A DNA stretch of 64,000 nt from Trichomonas vaginalis G3 (lineage: Eukaryota > Parabasalia > Trichomonadida > Trichomonadidae), in assembly GCF_026262505.1 (NCBI RefSeq), contig NC_067205.1, forward strand, positions 8,246,001-8,310,000, written 5' to 3'. The position numbers and the translations under genes were made by a program. This document shows, one piece after another, positions 1 through 10,823 of this stretch. How positions within the stretch are numbered: the first letter of the stretch is position 1; the number at the start of each line of letters is the position of its first letter. The notes beneath the pieces were generated by a model. The model ran no database searches, had not been told where the DNA came from, and worked only from the letters and a program-made list of their open reading frames with translations.

Positions 1-460
1 AATTCCAAAAGGTGTTCTTCATTTAAAAGTCGGGCTGAATATGGTTTAACTAATGAATCATATATTAAAGCTTGTGCTTCATTTATGGTCTGAAGGACCT
101 GGGTGTTTTGCACCTTTTGTTTTTGTTCCTTTGGCTTTTGCGGCTCAGGATTATATAATTTATATAATTCATCAATATCTTCTTCTGTTAATACTTTTTG
201 AAATCTTTCAACTGTTTAAGTTGTGATTTAGTTTTTCCCTTTGTATATTCATTATTTTTAATTTTGTCTTTAATTTTAGAAATTATTCTATCATGATATT
301 TCAAAATTTCATTTTTATAATATGGATAATAATATTCCATATCATCACCCATTATAGTGTTATCATATTTTTGGAGATATGATTTTAATTCATAATAATT
401 AAGAAAATTTTGATTAAATACTAAATCATCAATTAAAATTTTTAAATCTACGCTATTCAT
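1..460 (-). pseudogene. Unrecognised gene of the polymerase element, runs off the window
   Basis: A minus-strand coding stretch starts at an ATG ending at 460 and continues, broken about once, past position 1. The N-terminal 90 residues are acidic and tyrosine-rich. The distal part is rich in K, Q and P and then has helix-like sequence. No family was recognised. It lies downstream of the polymerase on the same strand, so it is probably an accessory or virion gene of the same element. Confidence 0.4.
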
Positions 461-483
461 TTATATAAAAATAAAATAAATGT

Positions 484-711
484 TTAAGGGTGCCCGCCTC
501 TTTGAATCATAGTATCAAAACCATTATTTACATATTGAATCGCATCATTAACGGTTCCTTCTTCTAAAACGGTATCAAATGGTGGCGGTTGTTGTTGCTG
601 TTGATGCTGTGATGGAATTTAAAAAATTCGTTGTGGTTGATTATTTGGAATCTGAAAGTTAAAATCATTTGGTATAAATCGATTTGGTTCCTTTTGTCTC
701 TTCTGTGGCAT
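484..711 (-). pseudogene. Small Q/P/N-rich protein of the polymerase element
   Basis: A reading frame of about 75 codons begins at an ATG ending at 711, preceded by the T-rich ATTTTTA stretch seen before most element genes here. The product is rich in Q, P and N, with a short histidine-glutamine tract, and has a non-repetitive acidic C-terminus. It is broken about once. The composition recalls the P/Q-rich protein at 29621-29983, but the two cannot be aligned by eye. Function unknown. Confidence 0.3.
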
Positions 712-739
712 TTTATTAAAAATAAAGTTTTAAATTGTA

Positions 740-3700
740 TTAAATAAATGGCATACAACATCCATTTTCACAACATACAGCCTTAGTGTGTGCTCCTGTT
801 AATGCAGTCTTACCAATTGTTAAGCGAGTCATTGACCCATTTTTAAGTTGTAAATTAATATTCTGACCATCAAATATCACTTTATCATTTATTATATCCA
901 AATATTTTTTAGGTGTTAATTGCTTATTTTGTCTTAAACTAACACCTTCATTTTTTGTGCAATCTTTTTAAAATCACTTCCATCAATTGAACCGTTGAAT
1001 GATGTATAACACTTAGGACATAAAGCAACCATGTTATCACCTTGTTTCTCAATTGCTAAACCCAATAACTTCTTCTCATGTGCTTTTTCTTCAGCTTTAT
1101 TCTTTAATTTAGGTTTAAATTTCTCATCAAAACAGAAGAAATCAAATGGTGCGAATTTGAAAATGTTTTTATCATAAAATTGTTTATCGGTAACAATTGC
1201 TTGAAATGCTTGAGTGTTAGGAAGATTTGGGTCGCCAGCGATTGCCCAATAAGATGAATCAGTATCACCTTCAATGAAATGAAAACGATTAAGATTCATG
1301 CATTTATACATAAAATCATAAATGAAAACCAAATACCAGTATTTAGCATTATCTAAAGTGAAGAATGCCTCTTGTAAACATGTATCACATCTATAAAATC
1401 TATCTTTAAGCATCACTTGATATGTATCTTCACCTATTTCTCTTATGTTTTTAAACTTATTTGACATGCAACGCGTGCCTTCTGTGCATTCATTATTTTA
1501 GTCTTTGCGTAATTTTGTGTATTCATTGCATCGTAACCATATGATCCATTAAGTGAAATCTTGCAAAATAAACTTTTTCCTTTATTTCCTTCTAATTCAG
1601 CCTTTTGTCTTTCGTTCATAAATTGTTCGCAAATTCATTAAAACAAGTGTTTTTCGTAAATGTTAAAATTGATTGAATATCATCGATGATAAAATGAAAT
1701 CTGTCTATTAGATACCAAAGATAATAAGAAGAAAATGGTTGATATTGGTTGTGTGTTGATGCTAACTGAGTTAATTTCCTCTGTTTCTGGTCAACTGGTA
1801 ATTGTTTGATTTCATGTAATTATACATAAAACTGCCAATTGTTTTTTCATCTGTGATAATATCTAAGTTTCTTATTATCGGTAAAAAGTTTATGTAATCA
1901 TTAATGTATTTTTCATCAATGTGACCCTTTACTTCAGCCACGAATAAAGTATTTTTCTTCTTAATTATTCCCATGCTTTTGCTTTCTTTGTTGCTGTATC
2001 ACAAATGATAACACCATTCAATCTTCCCGGCATATACATTTTATGGTCAGTATATTGAATGAAATCATGAGGATTAGATGAAAATGATGAAGGATATAAT
2101 GAATTAAATCAACACCAACGAAATGAGTCATAATGTTGGTGGTGTCCTCATTTGATACAGTTTTAGTTTCTGGATTATATGAAAGTTTATTAATGTGCGT
2201 GATTCCTTTAAGATTTACTCTATGTTGAACATTTGATAAACCACCAGTAATTCCATTACGGAGAATGTGATAAGCTTCAACTGAATCTAAAGTCATTGGT
2301 AAATTATTTTTTAATGCATAATTTCTTAAATTGATTCTTAAACGTTGAACATCTTCATCTTTATTTGATTTTACGACATTGCAATAACAACACATTAACT
2401 GACAATTTTCTTTGGTATGTGGTTTTTCATTATCGATTCTATCCAATGTTGGTTTATTTGCATATGTAAACGCTTTACCACACATTTTGCATTTAGATGA
2501 AAGGATTAAATCGTGATAGTATTGAAAATCATCCATTGAAACATTATTTTTAGTATCCCTTTCTGCTTTTTCATCTTGTTTCTTATATGATTCAATTTTA
2601 TATTTCCAATACTTTTTCGTTAATTCAAAACTTGATTCTATCTCTTCCTCAGGATATTTTTCATTAGGATTAAAGTCTTTATATGCTAAAGCGTAACGAA
2701 TCATTGAAGCATTCGATGATAAAGAAAGATTATGAAGCATGTCAATTTTATAAACAAATGTTTCTTCAATAATTTTATCGATTGGGTCAATCATAATTTC
2801 AACATCTTTATTGCAATAATGAATAAAATATTCTAATCTATTCTTAAAATTTTTAGCATCATTGAGATATATTTGATAATCACTATCTGATATAGTTTCT
2901 TGGTTAATGCTGAATAAAATGAATCTTGAGTGAATGGTTCCTCTTTATATAATTCTTCTTCGTAATTTTCCCATGTGATGAATTGATAAGGGAAAAAGGA
3001 TTTAACACGTGATTTATTGTTTCCGAAATCTTGAGTGAATTGGTCTAATGTCCCACCCGCTATATAATTTCTGATGTCAATAAATCTCAATTCATATGGA
3101 ACGTTTGTTTTCTTTACAATGATTTGCTTAAATTGTGAAGATGAACCCAGCATTGATTTTATTTTCCATTTTGCAGTGTTTAAATCACGAAGAATTAAAT
3201 TTAAATCAAACTTTCCCGAATTAAAACCTATGATATTCACTTTATTGAATTCCTCATCTAGAAGTTCTTTAAATGCTTCCTTCTGTTTTTCATTTAATGT
3301 ATGAGACAAAGTCCCGCCGTTTGGTCCGTTTGCGACTTCATTAATTCTTCATATTGTTCAATATTTGATTTAGCAACTAATGAACAGGTTGAAAATAAAA
3401 ACTCAATCCAATCAGAAATAAAAGAATCACTCGAAGTTAAGCAAAAATTCCTCGTATATGTTTTATCATTTAATTTAACCGTTGATGATACCATGAATGG
3501 TTTTAAGTAAGCGTTCAAAGTTGCACACTCAGAAAGTTGTAATTCTTCTTTAGTCTCTAATGTTTCGAAGTCAAAAGTAATATAATATCTTGTCGGTTGA
3601 TAATATTCCTGCAAATTGTGAGCTAATAACCACTGATATATCTTCTGTTTCGTAATATGTGGTGCATATGGTTGCTGTGTCTTTTGCAATTGAACGTCTT

Positions 3701-4203
3701 GAATTAATCTTCCATTATTTTCTTTACATTTCTCACAATGCTTTAAAAATCTTCTTTGGTTTTTCCTTTCTGGATCATCACGGATAGAATAAACTTCTTC
3801 TTTACAATATGGACAAACTCTATAGCCGGTGAGTGCTTCAACGTCTGTTATTCTGTCAGCGTGAAGTTTTCCACATGGACTCTGTTAATAAAATATTTAC
3901 TGTTTCAAATTCTGGATCTATCATTATTGATTCCACTAATGGAAAGTCTACCTTATTTATGTCCACGTCTTCTGGTTGAGGATCACAATAATAGAAATCA
4001 ATATTAACATTTAACATTCTCGCTAATCTCTCACTTTCTGATGAAATGTCAAACCCTTCATATGCATCTATTGCTTCATTTAAATAGCTTCTACGAGTTT
4101 TAGGATTAACACCATCAGGAATGTTATAGAAGCGTTTAAATAACCTTCTACCTTCTGCTCTAATTTGATTATCATTCATTTTAGCTGTTCCGTTTTTGTT
4201 CAT
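740..4203 (-). pseudogene. Protein-primed-type family B DNA polymerase (fossil)
   Basis: Polymerase family B parts lie in the right order on the minus strand: an N-terminal region near 3860-4200, an exonuclease I motif (FDFETLE) near 3560, an exonuclease II region (NSGKFDLN) near 3210, a motif A-like VD..SLYP stretch near 2110, and a motif C-like GDTDS stretch near 1255. A cysteine-rich C-terminal tail ends at about 740. The family replicates linear element genomes by protein priming. The gene is broken at roughly six to eight points. It is more divergent than the polymerase at 37339-40323 and carries an extra HNH-like module, annotated separately. Confidence 0.7.
2354..2491 (-). other. HNH/endonuclease VII-like zinc module inside the polymerase fossil
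   Basis: Within the polymerase region, between the exonuclease part and motif A, the sequence encodes CKMCGKAF, then LDRIDNEKPH, then NCQLMCCYCN. This is two CxxC knuckles around a D-x-x-D/H core, the usual layout of small HNH and endonuclease VII-like nucleases. Its place in the middle of the polymerase coding region suggests an embedded nuclease domain or intein-like module rather than a separate gene. Activity is inferred only from the motif. Confidence 0.5.
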
Positions 4204-4252
4204 TTATGTAAGAATAAAAAATTAAAAAATAAATAAAAATAAAGTTTATTTT

Positions 4253-5357
4253 TTAAAGCCCATAAAATGAATTAAGAACACATAAATTTTTATCATCTGC
4301 GACGTGACGAATACATTTTAATTTACTCAAGAATGCGTACCCTGATACATTAAATCTAATTCCTGTCTTATTTAATTTCACAACTTTGAAAAGGAATGTA
4401 TGAATAGCTATAAAATGATGAGAAGATGTTTTATGGGTTGCTTCCATTTTTTCTGAAATAAATGAATAAATATAATGCTTATACGTTTTCATATCTTTTA
4501 TATTCTTAATAACGAATGGTATAGACCTTTCCACTTCGTCTTCCTTCGGTGCTGTTCTTTCATATGAAACATTATTGGTATCTTCAACAATGAAACCACA
4601 ATCACACAAAATTTTATGTTCCAATGGTTTCTTTTGATATTTTATCTAATAAATCAAAAACTTTATCAACACCTGTGCATTTATTTAAATAATAATTTGT
4701 GTAAATATCATGATCTTCTTTCTTAATCGTATTAGTTGCATATGTCACATTTTTAAGAGCTTTTTTGAATTTCTCAGAATCGAGAGGTGAAAGTAAGATA
4801 CAAGGGTATTTTTCATTATCAATAAATTGTAACTTATGTTTACGTATAAATTTAGTACCTTCTTCTGAAAGTGTTTCATCTATTTCGCCATCTAATAAAT
4901 TTTGTGTTGATTCTGAGACATAATTTTTATATCTTTCTTCATGAGATTTCTGTACTTCTGATTCTGAAGCTGGGATATTCATTAAACCCTCTACTTCATT
5001 TTCATTATATTTTTCAACTTCTCTTAATTCCTTAATTTTTTCAGCTATTTCATCTCTTATTTTTTCCAGTTTTTCAATTTCATCGTATTTATCATCATCT
5101 TTAATCCGTTCTTCATAATATTCAGGGAAAACATCAGGTTCTTTGGGTTTTTCTTCTTCAGATGTGGGATATAAGAAATTTATAACATCATCTTTATTCA
5201 TTTTTCCATCATAATCTAAATCATTTAATAACTCGGCAAATTTTTGACAATTTCTTAAATAATATTTACTAACTTCATAACACATCTCATCTAATATATC
5301 CTTTATTTCCTCGTTTGTGAATCCTAATTTTTTAACGTTGTTAGTTTTGACGCTCAT
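4253..5357 (-). pseudogene. Gene upstream of the polymerase; N-terminal domain shared with 40326-41252
   Basis: This acidic, lysine-rich, partly coiled-coil coding region starts at an ATG ending at 5357 and is broken about once. Residues 18-63 (EIKDILDEMCYEV then AELLNDLDYDGK) match the start of the protein at 40326-41252 (EIKQLLTEANIDV then ADILNDYNGE). In both elements the gene lies directly upstream of the polymerase on the same strand. Its distal part, ending near 4253, has an NLCVLNSFYG stretch like the conserved region before Maverick polymerases (DNCFVYACIQAG in the inner element). A replication role such as terminal protein is possible but is an inference. Confidence 0.5.
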
Positions 5358-5471
5358 TTCATACGAATTAAAAATAAATTATTCAAAAATGTAAGACATA
5401 ATTTTTAAAGTTTATTTTTAAAAAATTTTTTTATTTTTTTATTTTTTTATTTCATTATGGTAGTGAATCTT

Positions 5472-5760
5472 TCATTCATGAAAATAATTATATCTAATTT
5501 CTTTTATTCTCTCGTACATACTAGATTTAAAGAATTCAGAACTTTTACCATAATCTCCTAAATGTTTTCTTATCCCTAACGTGTGCCAGTTATTATATGA
5601 AACTGAATAAACTTTATCTTTATCTTTACACCTTTCATCACTTCCAATATATTTATACCTCATTAGCGTTTAATAATTCACAGTCTTCCTTTTTAAATTG
5701 AAGTTTAACCCATTCAGGATTTAAACAATGTTTAATTAATCGCGGAATATCTGACATCAT
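5472..5760 (-). pseudogene. Small unrecognised reading frames at the edge of the polymerase element
   Basis: Two short minus-strand frames overlap here: one of 35 codons starting at the ATG ending at 5760 and one of 63 codons starting at the ATG ending at 5663. They may be one decayed small gene. The second encodes a basic, tyrosine-rich peptide with no recognised domain. They are the outermost coding of this element toward the Rab gene. Confidence 0.25.
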
Positions 5761-6146
5761 CTATATATAGCTTCTTTTATAAAAGATAAAAAATAAATTA
5801 TTTTAAAATTAATGTTAATTTTTTAATGCGTTTATTTCATTATGTATGGGCTGAGTGTAAATGTCTTACAATTTTGAAAATTTTTTAAATCTTGATTTAT
5901 TCAAAAACGTAAGAATAAAAACCGTAAGAATCATACATTTTTTACTTCATATGTTAAAAAATGATACAAAATCGCTCGATATTGCATGAATTCTTACGTT
6001 TACAAAAAAAGTCACACAACCCTTCCTATCCTACTACTTTGAAACAACTGCTTACGATATAACTTTAATGATATAAAAATCAATTCCAATGAATGACAGT
6101 TCTAAATTTAGATTTAAAAATGATGAAATATATAGATTTTAAATTG
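5761..6146. other. Non-coding interval with CGTAAGAAT repeats
   Basis: No gene is seen. The motif CGTAAGAAT occurs at 5908 and 5923 in direct orientation and at 5990 inverted. The spacing suggests either a worn terminal region of the element to the left or a regulatory site of the Rab gene to the right. No matching copy was found at another element end in the window. Confidence 0.35.
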
Positions 6147-6151
6147 TCACT
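6147..6151 (+). promoter_or_regulatory. Initiator (Inr) of the Rab gene
   Basis: TCACT fits the trichomonad initiator TCA(+1)Y(T/A). The predicted +1 is A6149, giving an 11-nt 5' leader before the ATG at 6160, a usual distance for T. vaginalis genes. Confidence 0.65.
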
Positions 6152-6159
6152 TTTATTGA

Positions 6160-6831
6160 ATGGAGAATCAGCGTAAATATAAGATTTGCCTTTTTGGAGA
6201 TTCCGGTGTAGGTAAGACAGCCATAGTTAAGAAATGGCTTCATCTCTCTTATACATCTGAGCAGGCACAACCTACTTTGGGGGCAGGATGTTCAGAAACT
6301 GACATTTTTATTGATGGCCAGCAAAGGCATATCCAAGTTTGGGATACTGCTGGTGAAGAAAAGTATAGATCTATGGTTCCAATTTATATCAGAGGCGCGG
6401 TTGGCATTTTATTAGTTTTTAGTTTAACTGATAGATCTTCTTTTGAATCTGTTCCTGAATGGATTAAAGCTGCTGACACAGATTCAAGACCTACGATTCT
6501 TTTAGTCGGAAATAAAAGTGATCTTACCGCTCAAAGAGCTGTTGATTATAACGAAATTATAGAATTTGCGGCCCAAAGAAATATTGATTACATTGAAACT
6601 AGTGCTCATACAGGAGCAAATATTGATGATGCTTTTATTGCCCTTCTATCACAGGTAATTCCAAAAGTTACTGAGCCGGCTCAGCAAACTACTACTGTTC
6701 TTACTGAAACCAAGGGCGGAGGTTTTTGTGATATGGAAAATGTTCGTTGCTCAATTATCTCACTATTGGATGGACTTTTATCGAGCGAAATTTTGGCTGT
6801 AAAGACAATTCTGATATTGGTAACATGGTGA
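6160..6831 (+). CDS. Rab-family small GTPase with 3' end overrun by a repeat element
   Basis: This is a Rab GTPase for vesicle targeting. It has the P-loop GDSGVGKT (residues 13-20), switch I around PTLGAG (38-43), WDTAGEE (61-67), NKSD (118-121) and ETSA (146-149). A normal Rab ends with one or two prenylated cysteines. Here the host-like sequence runs to about residue 190 (KGGGFC) and the frame then enters the terminal inverted repeat of the 4.05-kb element. That adds 33 foreign residues ending in a hydrophobic stretch (EILAVKTILILVTW). The double-cysteine tail is absent, so the gene is either non-functional or makes a chimeric protein. The G domain itself is whole, and the start is supported by the initiator. 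Confidence 0.9.
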   Translation: MENQRKYKICLFGDSGVGKTAIVKKWLHLSYTSEQAQPTLGAGCSETDIFIDGQQRHIQVWDTAGEEKYRSMVPIYIRGAVGILLVFSLTDRSSFESVPEWIKAADTDSRPTILLVGNKSDLTAQRAVDYNEIIEFAAQRNIDYIETSAHTGANIDDAFIALLSQVIPKVTEPAQQTTTVLTETKGGGFCDMENVRCSIISLLDGLLSSEILAVKTILILVTW

Positions 6832-7149
6832 TAAGAACAAATAGTCAGTTTGCATGGTTTATGATGAGATAATTTCGATTTAAAAAAAAACATAAAAATT
6901 GATTTTAATGAGCGATTATATTTGAATATGCTCTCCTAATTTGAAGGAACTGGTTAAATCATGAATTGATCATGAATAATTTTTTTTCAAAATAACAATT
7001 ATAATTTCATATTCATTATAAGTTGAAAATATATCATAAAGACTTTATGAATGATAAATTCCTAAAAAACAAGTTAGTTTGTTTCTGAAAATAATAATAA
7101 TAAAAACCAATTTAGACCCAATAATTTTTGGCGGGATAATTGAGATGTT
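6718..7149 (+). repeat. Left terminal inverted repeat of the 4.05-kb element
   Basis: It starts near CGGAGGTTTTTGTGATATGG and ends near GGCGGGATAATTGAGATGTT. The reverse complement is found at 10341-10772. It contributes the last 33 codons and the stop of the Rab reading frame. Confidence 0.85.
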
Positions 7150-7193
7150 TAACAAAAACTGAAAGGTGTCATTATTATCTATGACCAACAAGC

Positions 7194-7331
7194 AACTGAC
7201 CTAGTCTGGATTACAATATTCGGTTCATCAAACCGCCAATTTGATGAATCAAGCCAAATTGTAACTGACCTAGTCTGGATTACAATATTCGGTTCACCAA
7301 ACCGCCAATTTGATGAATCAAGCCAAATTGT
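7194..7331 (+). repeat. 69-bp tandem repeat, two copies
   Basis: Two copies of a 69-bp unit start with AACTGACCTAGTCTGG. Each unit contains an inverted pair, CCGCCAATTTGATGAATC with a related upstream arm, and a diverged third half-copy follows. It lies inside the non-coding element. Confidence 0.75.
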
Positions 7332-7479
7332 AACAAACCAGTTGTTGATTGCATGGTATCATTCATCGAACTGCCAATTTGATGAATTACATTTCTTAGT
7401 CATCAAAATAGTGGTCATGTTACTATTCGTTAGGTTAAATTACTTTTAATGCCCATTCAAGGAAGTACATGTCAGTTAC

Positions 7480-8450
7480 AGGGTTTATAGTTTTACTCGA
7501 ATTGAGTAAACCTCTTGGAAGCAATTACCACAAGAGCCAAGACTTCTCGTTTACAGACTTTGAAAGCCAGGAAGGAGCCAGGTAACAATAATGGGCTCTC
7601 TTATGATATTTTGGGATATTTATCAACAATTTGAGTTTCTACCTATTGTCTTCAATGAGGATTTTTTAGGCCAGAAGTACAATACCTGTACAGTCTAACT
7701 ACTAGGGCAATGTAGTCAAACTGTGCACGTATTGAACTTCTAAGGCTATTATTTATCTGCTATTGACTCGGAAAAACTTTGCCTTAAACTACTGCATTAA
7801 TGTTTCCTAGTATTCAAAGAGCTATGAATTCTATAGTTGATCTTATAAGGTAGAGTTTTTCCTAACTTTCTCATTCGTTGAAAGGTTTTCAACAAAGCTA
7901 TACCTTAAAAATCTGTGCTTGTTATATCTGATCATTTGTGTGTTAGGGGAGGTAAATTTATTCCACTAGAGCAAATTTTTTCCGAAGTTTCTCATTCGAT
8001 GAGAAACCTCGGAACAACTCTTCAATAGTGTAATGAATTTATGGTATTTGTCCTGCAAACAGCGAGAGAACTTGTCTGTAATTCGTTTATGATGAAGTTA
8101 TCTGGATGTCTCTCAGATGAGGAAGGAAGTCCAGAAAACTTCACCATAAGTTAATACTTGTGTATTTCTATGACTCTCTTCACGTCAGAGAATGTAAATT
8201 TACTCGAATAGGGCAAAGTTCTGCTCAAGTTTCTCATTTGATGAGAAACCTCGGAAGAACTTTGCCCTAAGGTAATGTATATGTGATTGTTGGCCCGCAG
8301 AGAAACAAGGAATCTGTTTGTATTTCGTTTATGGTGAAGTTCTCGGATGTTCTCTCAAATTATATGGAAAATCAAGAGAACTTCACCATAATTTGTTGTA
8401 GTTGTGATTCTCTGGCTCTTTGCCGGCCAGAAAACTAGAAAATAGTTTAT
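7480..8450. other. Series of long imperfect hairpins, non-coding
   Basis: Several 50-65 bp stretches fold back on themselves. One runs from GGGCAAAGTTCTGCTCAAG through TTTCTCATTTGATGAGAAA to GAAGAACTTTGCCC near 8210-8270. Another runs from TATGGTGAAGTTCTC to GAGAACTTCACCATA near 8331-8392. Others lie near 7850-7905, 7970-8020 and 8090-8150. Loops and stems resemble each other, as if one hairpin had been copied and diverged. No open frame of note was seen. Confidence 0.6.
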
Positions 8451-8906
8451 AGTGGGAGTATGCTCGATGAATACCTACTCACTAAAAATATACGTTATTT
8501 TTTGTTTTCCTATGGGAAAATAGTTTTGATTTTTATACTATCGTATGCTTTGTTATTGCATGAATTGTCTATTTTCTTAATAAAAACTCATTTTTCCGTG
8601 TGATTCTGAATCAATGCATTCCAAAAAAGCGTTTTCCGCCTTTGAAACGTGAAAACACACATTGCATGAAGAATCAGAGAAGATTTTCTAACTCGAAGAA
8701 TTCCAAAAAAAACCAATTATAGTTTTTTATCGTGAAAACACACATTGCATGAAGAATCAGAGAAGATTTTCTAACTCGAATGATCAGATATAACAAGCAC
8801 AGATTTTTAAGGTATAGCTTTGTTGAAAACCATTCAAATAAAGAGAAATTTAAGGAGAAATTTGCCCGTTTGATGTATGGTGAGAAGCATATTTGAGAGT
8901 TTGGAG

Positions 8907-9885
8907 AGGCAAAGTGCAATCACCTATCAATATTGCACTTTGCCTGTCAAAAGTTCCTCGCATCTCTTGAGGTGTGAGGAAGTTTCTCGACAGAGGAAAC
9001 TTTCATATCGAATGTTGCCTCTGTCGAGATGTATGTGACAGGCAAAGTGCAATCACCTATCAATATTGCACTTTGCCTGTCAAAAGTTCCTCGCATCTCT
9101 TGAGGTGTGAGGAAGTTTCTCGACAGAGGAAACTTTCATATCGAATGTTGCCTCTGTCGAGATGTATGTGACAGGCAAAGTGCAATCACCTATCAATATT
9201 GCACTTTGCCTGTCAAAAGTTCCTCGCATCTCTTGAGGTGTGAGGAAGTTTCTCGACAGAGGAAACTTTCATATCGAATGTTGCCTCTGTCGAGATGTAT
9301 GTGACAGGCAAAGTGCAATCACCTATCAATATTGCACTTTGCCTGTCAAAAGTTCCTCGCATCTCTTGAGGTGTGAGGAAGTTTCTCGACAGAGGAAACT
9401 TTCATATCGAATGTTGCCTCTGTCGAGATGTATGTGACAGGCAAAGTGCAATCACCTATCAATATTGCACTTTGCCTGTCAAAAGTTCCTCGCATCTCTT
9501 GAGGTGTGAGGAAGTTTCTCGACAGAGGAAACTTTCATATCGAATGTTGCCTCTGTCGAGATGTATGTGACAGGCAAAGTGCAATCACCTATCAATATTG
9601 CACTTTGCCTGTCAAAAGTTCCTCGCATCTCTTGAGGTGTGAGGAAGTTTCTCGACAGAGGAAACTTTCATATCGAATGTTGCCTCTGTCGAGATGTATG
9701 TGACAGGCAAAGTGCAATCACCTATCAATATTGCACTTTGCCTGTCAAAAGTTCCTCGCATCTCTTGAGGTGTGAGGAAGTTTCTCGACAGAGGAAACTT
9801 TCATATCGAATGTTGCCTCTGTCGAGATGTATGTGACAGGCAAAGTGCAATCACCTATCAATATTGCACTTTGCCTGTCAAAACT
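8907..9885 (+). repeat. 133-bp tandem array, seven full copies plus a partial
   Basis: A 133-bp unit is repeated with exact spacing from 8907 to 9837, followed by a partial copy. By eye the copies are essentially identical. Each unit holds inverted pairs: AGGCAAAGTGCAAT with ATTGCACTTTGCCT, and TCTCGACAGAGG with CCTCTGTCGAGA. The short open frames across the array are by-products of the repeat and are not taken as genes. Confidence 0.9.
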
Positions 9886-10043
9886 TCCTCACACCTCAAA
9901 TTTTCTTTAGAACTACAATATCTTAACAATTAGCTCATCAAAACACAACCTATAAACTTTAATTTTTACTTTTGTTTTTTTCAATATATGAACTAATTTT
10001 TTTTTTCAAATTACTCCCACACTGGGAAAAGTATTTTAACTCA

Positions 10044-10315
10044 GATGTTGCCAACCTCTTCATCATTGCATTAACAAGTGCTTTGACTTAGAGGTTGCCA
10101 GCCTCTTCATCATTGCATTAACAAGTGCTTTGACTTAGAGGTTGCCAACCTCTTCATCATTGCATTAACAAGTGCTTTGACTTAGAGGTTGCCAGCCTCT
10201 TCATCATTGCATTAACAAGTGCTTTGACTCAGAGGTTGCCAGCCTCTTCATCATTGCATTAACAAGTGCTTTGACTCAGAGGTTGCCAGCCTCTTCATCA
10301 TTGTAAAAATGTATT
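10044..10315 (+). repeat. 47-bp tandem array, about six copies
   Basis: The unit contains GAGGTTGCCAACCTC or its variant GAGGTTGCCAGCCTC, a near-perfect inverted repeat, followed by TTCATCATTGCATTAAC. Period is 47 bp. Copies differ at one or two positions, so this array looks slightly older than the 133-bp array. Confidence 0.8.
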
Positions 10316-10340
10316 ACCGCTTTTTTTTTAATTCAATCGT

Positions 10341-10772
10341 AACATCTCAATTATCCCGCCAAAAATTATTGGGTCTAAATTGGTTTTTATTATTATTATT
10401 TTCAGAAACAAACTAATTTTTTTAGGAATTTATCATTCATAAAGTCTTTATGATATATTTTCAACTTATAATGAATATGAAATTATAATTGTTATTTTGA
10501 AAAAAAATTATTCATGATCAATTCATGATTTAACCAGTTCCTTCAAATTAGGAGAGCATATTCAAATATAATCGCTCATTAAAATCAATTTTTATGTTTT
10601 TTTTTAAATCGAAATTATCTCATCATAAACCATGTAAACTGACTATTTGTTCTTATCACCATGTTACCAATATCAGAATTGTCTTTACAGCCAAAATTTC
10701 GCTCGATAAAAGTCCATCCAATAGTGAGATAATTGAGCAACGAACATTTTTCCATATCACAAAAAACCTCCC
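10341..10772 (-). repeat. Right terminal inverted repeat of the 4.05-kb element
   Basis: Inverted copy of 6718-7149, ending with CCATATCACAAAAAACCTCC. It stops about 50 bp before the ATG of the membrane-protein gene at 10824, so that gene's original promoter may have been displaced. Confidence 0.85.
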
Positions 10773-10823
10773 GATTTAATAAAAATTTGATGTCAGATTT
10801 GTAAATATCAGAAATTTATATAA

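Larger units (their letters stand above)
1..5760 (-). mobile_element. Remnant of a Maverick-like element with family B DNA polymerase (partial)
   Basis: All recognisable coding in this stretch is on the minus strand and belongs to one virus-like element. Its parts are a protein-primed-type family B DNA polymerase, an upstream gene whose N-terminal domain also occurs beside the polymerase of the Maverick at 32627-54453, and several small unrecognised genes. Capsid, integrase and ATPase genes are not in view and may lie to the left of the window. It is a fossil with roughly ten or more breaks. No terminal repeat could be identified, so the right boundary, somewhere between 5760 and 6140, is inferred from where coding stops and the Rab promoter begins. 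Confidence 0.6.
6718..10772. mobile_element. 4.05-kb non-coding element with 432-bp terminal inverted repeats
   Basis: The two ends (6718-7149 and 10341-10772) are near-identical inverted copies, differing mainly in homopolymer lengths. No transposase was found between them. The interior holds tandem arrays and many imperfect hairpins. It sits between the Rab gene and the membrane-protein gene and took over the Rab 3' end. No target-site duplication was seen. It looks like a non-autonomous DNA element mobilised by a partner elsewhere; the family is not assigned. Confidence 0.75.

Noticed and set aside
6681-6893. Matching frames at 6681-6893 (minus) and 10594-10779 (plus) read as a duplicated gene
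   Set aside because: They are the same frame in the two inverted repeats and overlap the Rab gene on the other strand; no independent coding evidence.
8974-9836. Six identical 65-residue open frames (MRKFLDRGNFHIECC...) read as a gene family
   Set aside because: They are the same frame falling once in each 133-bp tandem unit, overlap one another, and have no promoter or domain; they are by-products of the array.
8907-9885. CRISPR array
   Set aside because: The repeats are directly adjacent with no unique spacers, and the host is a eukaryote.
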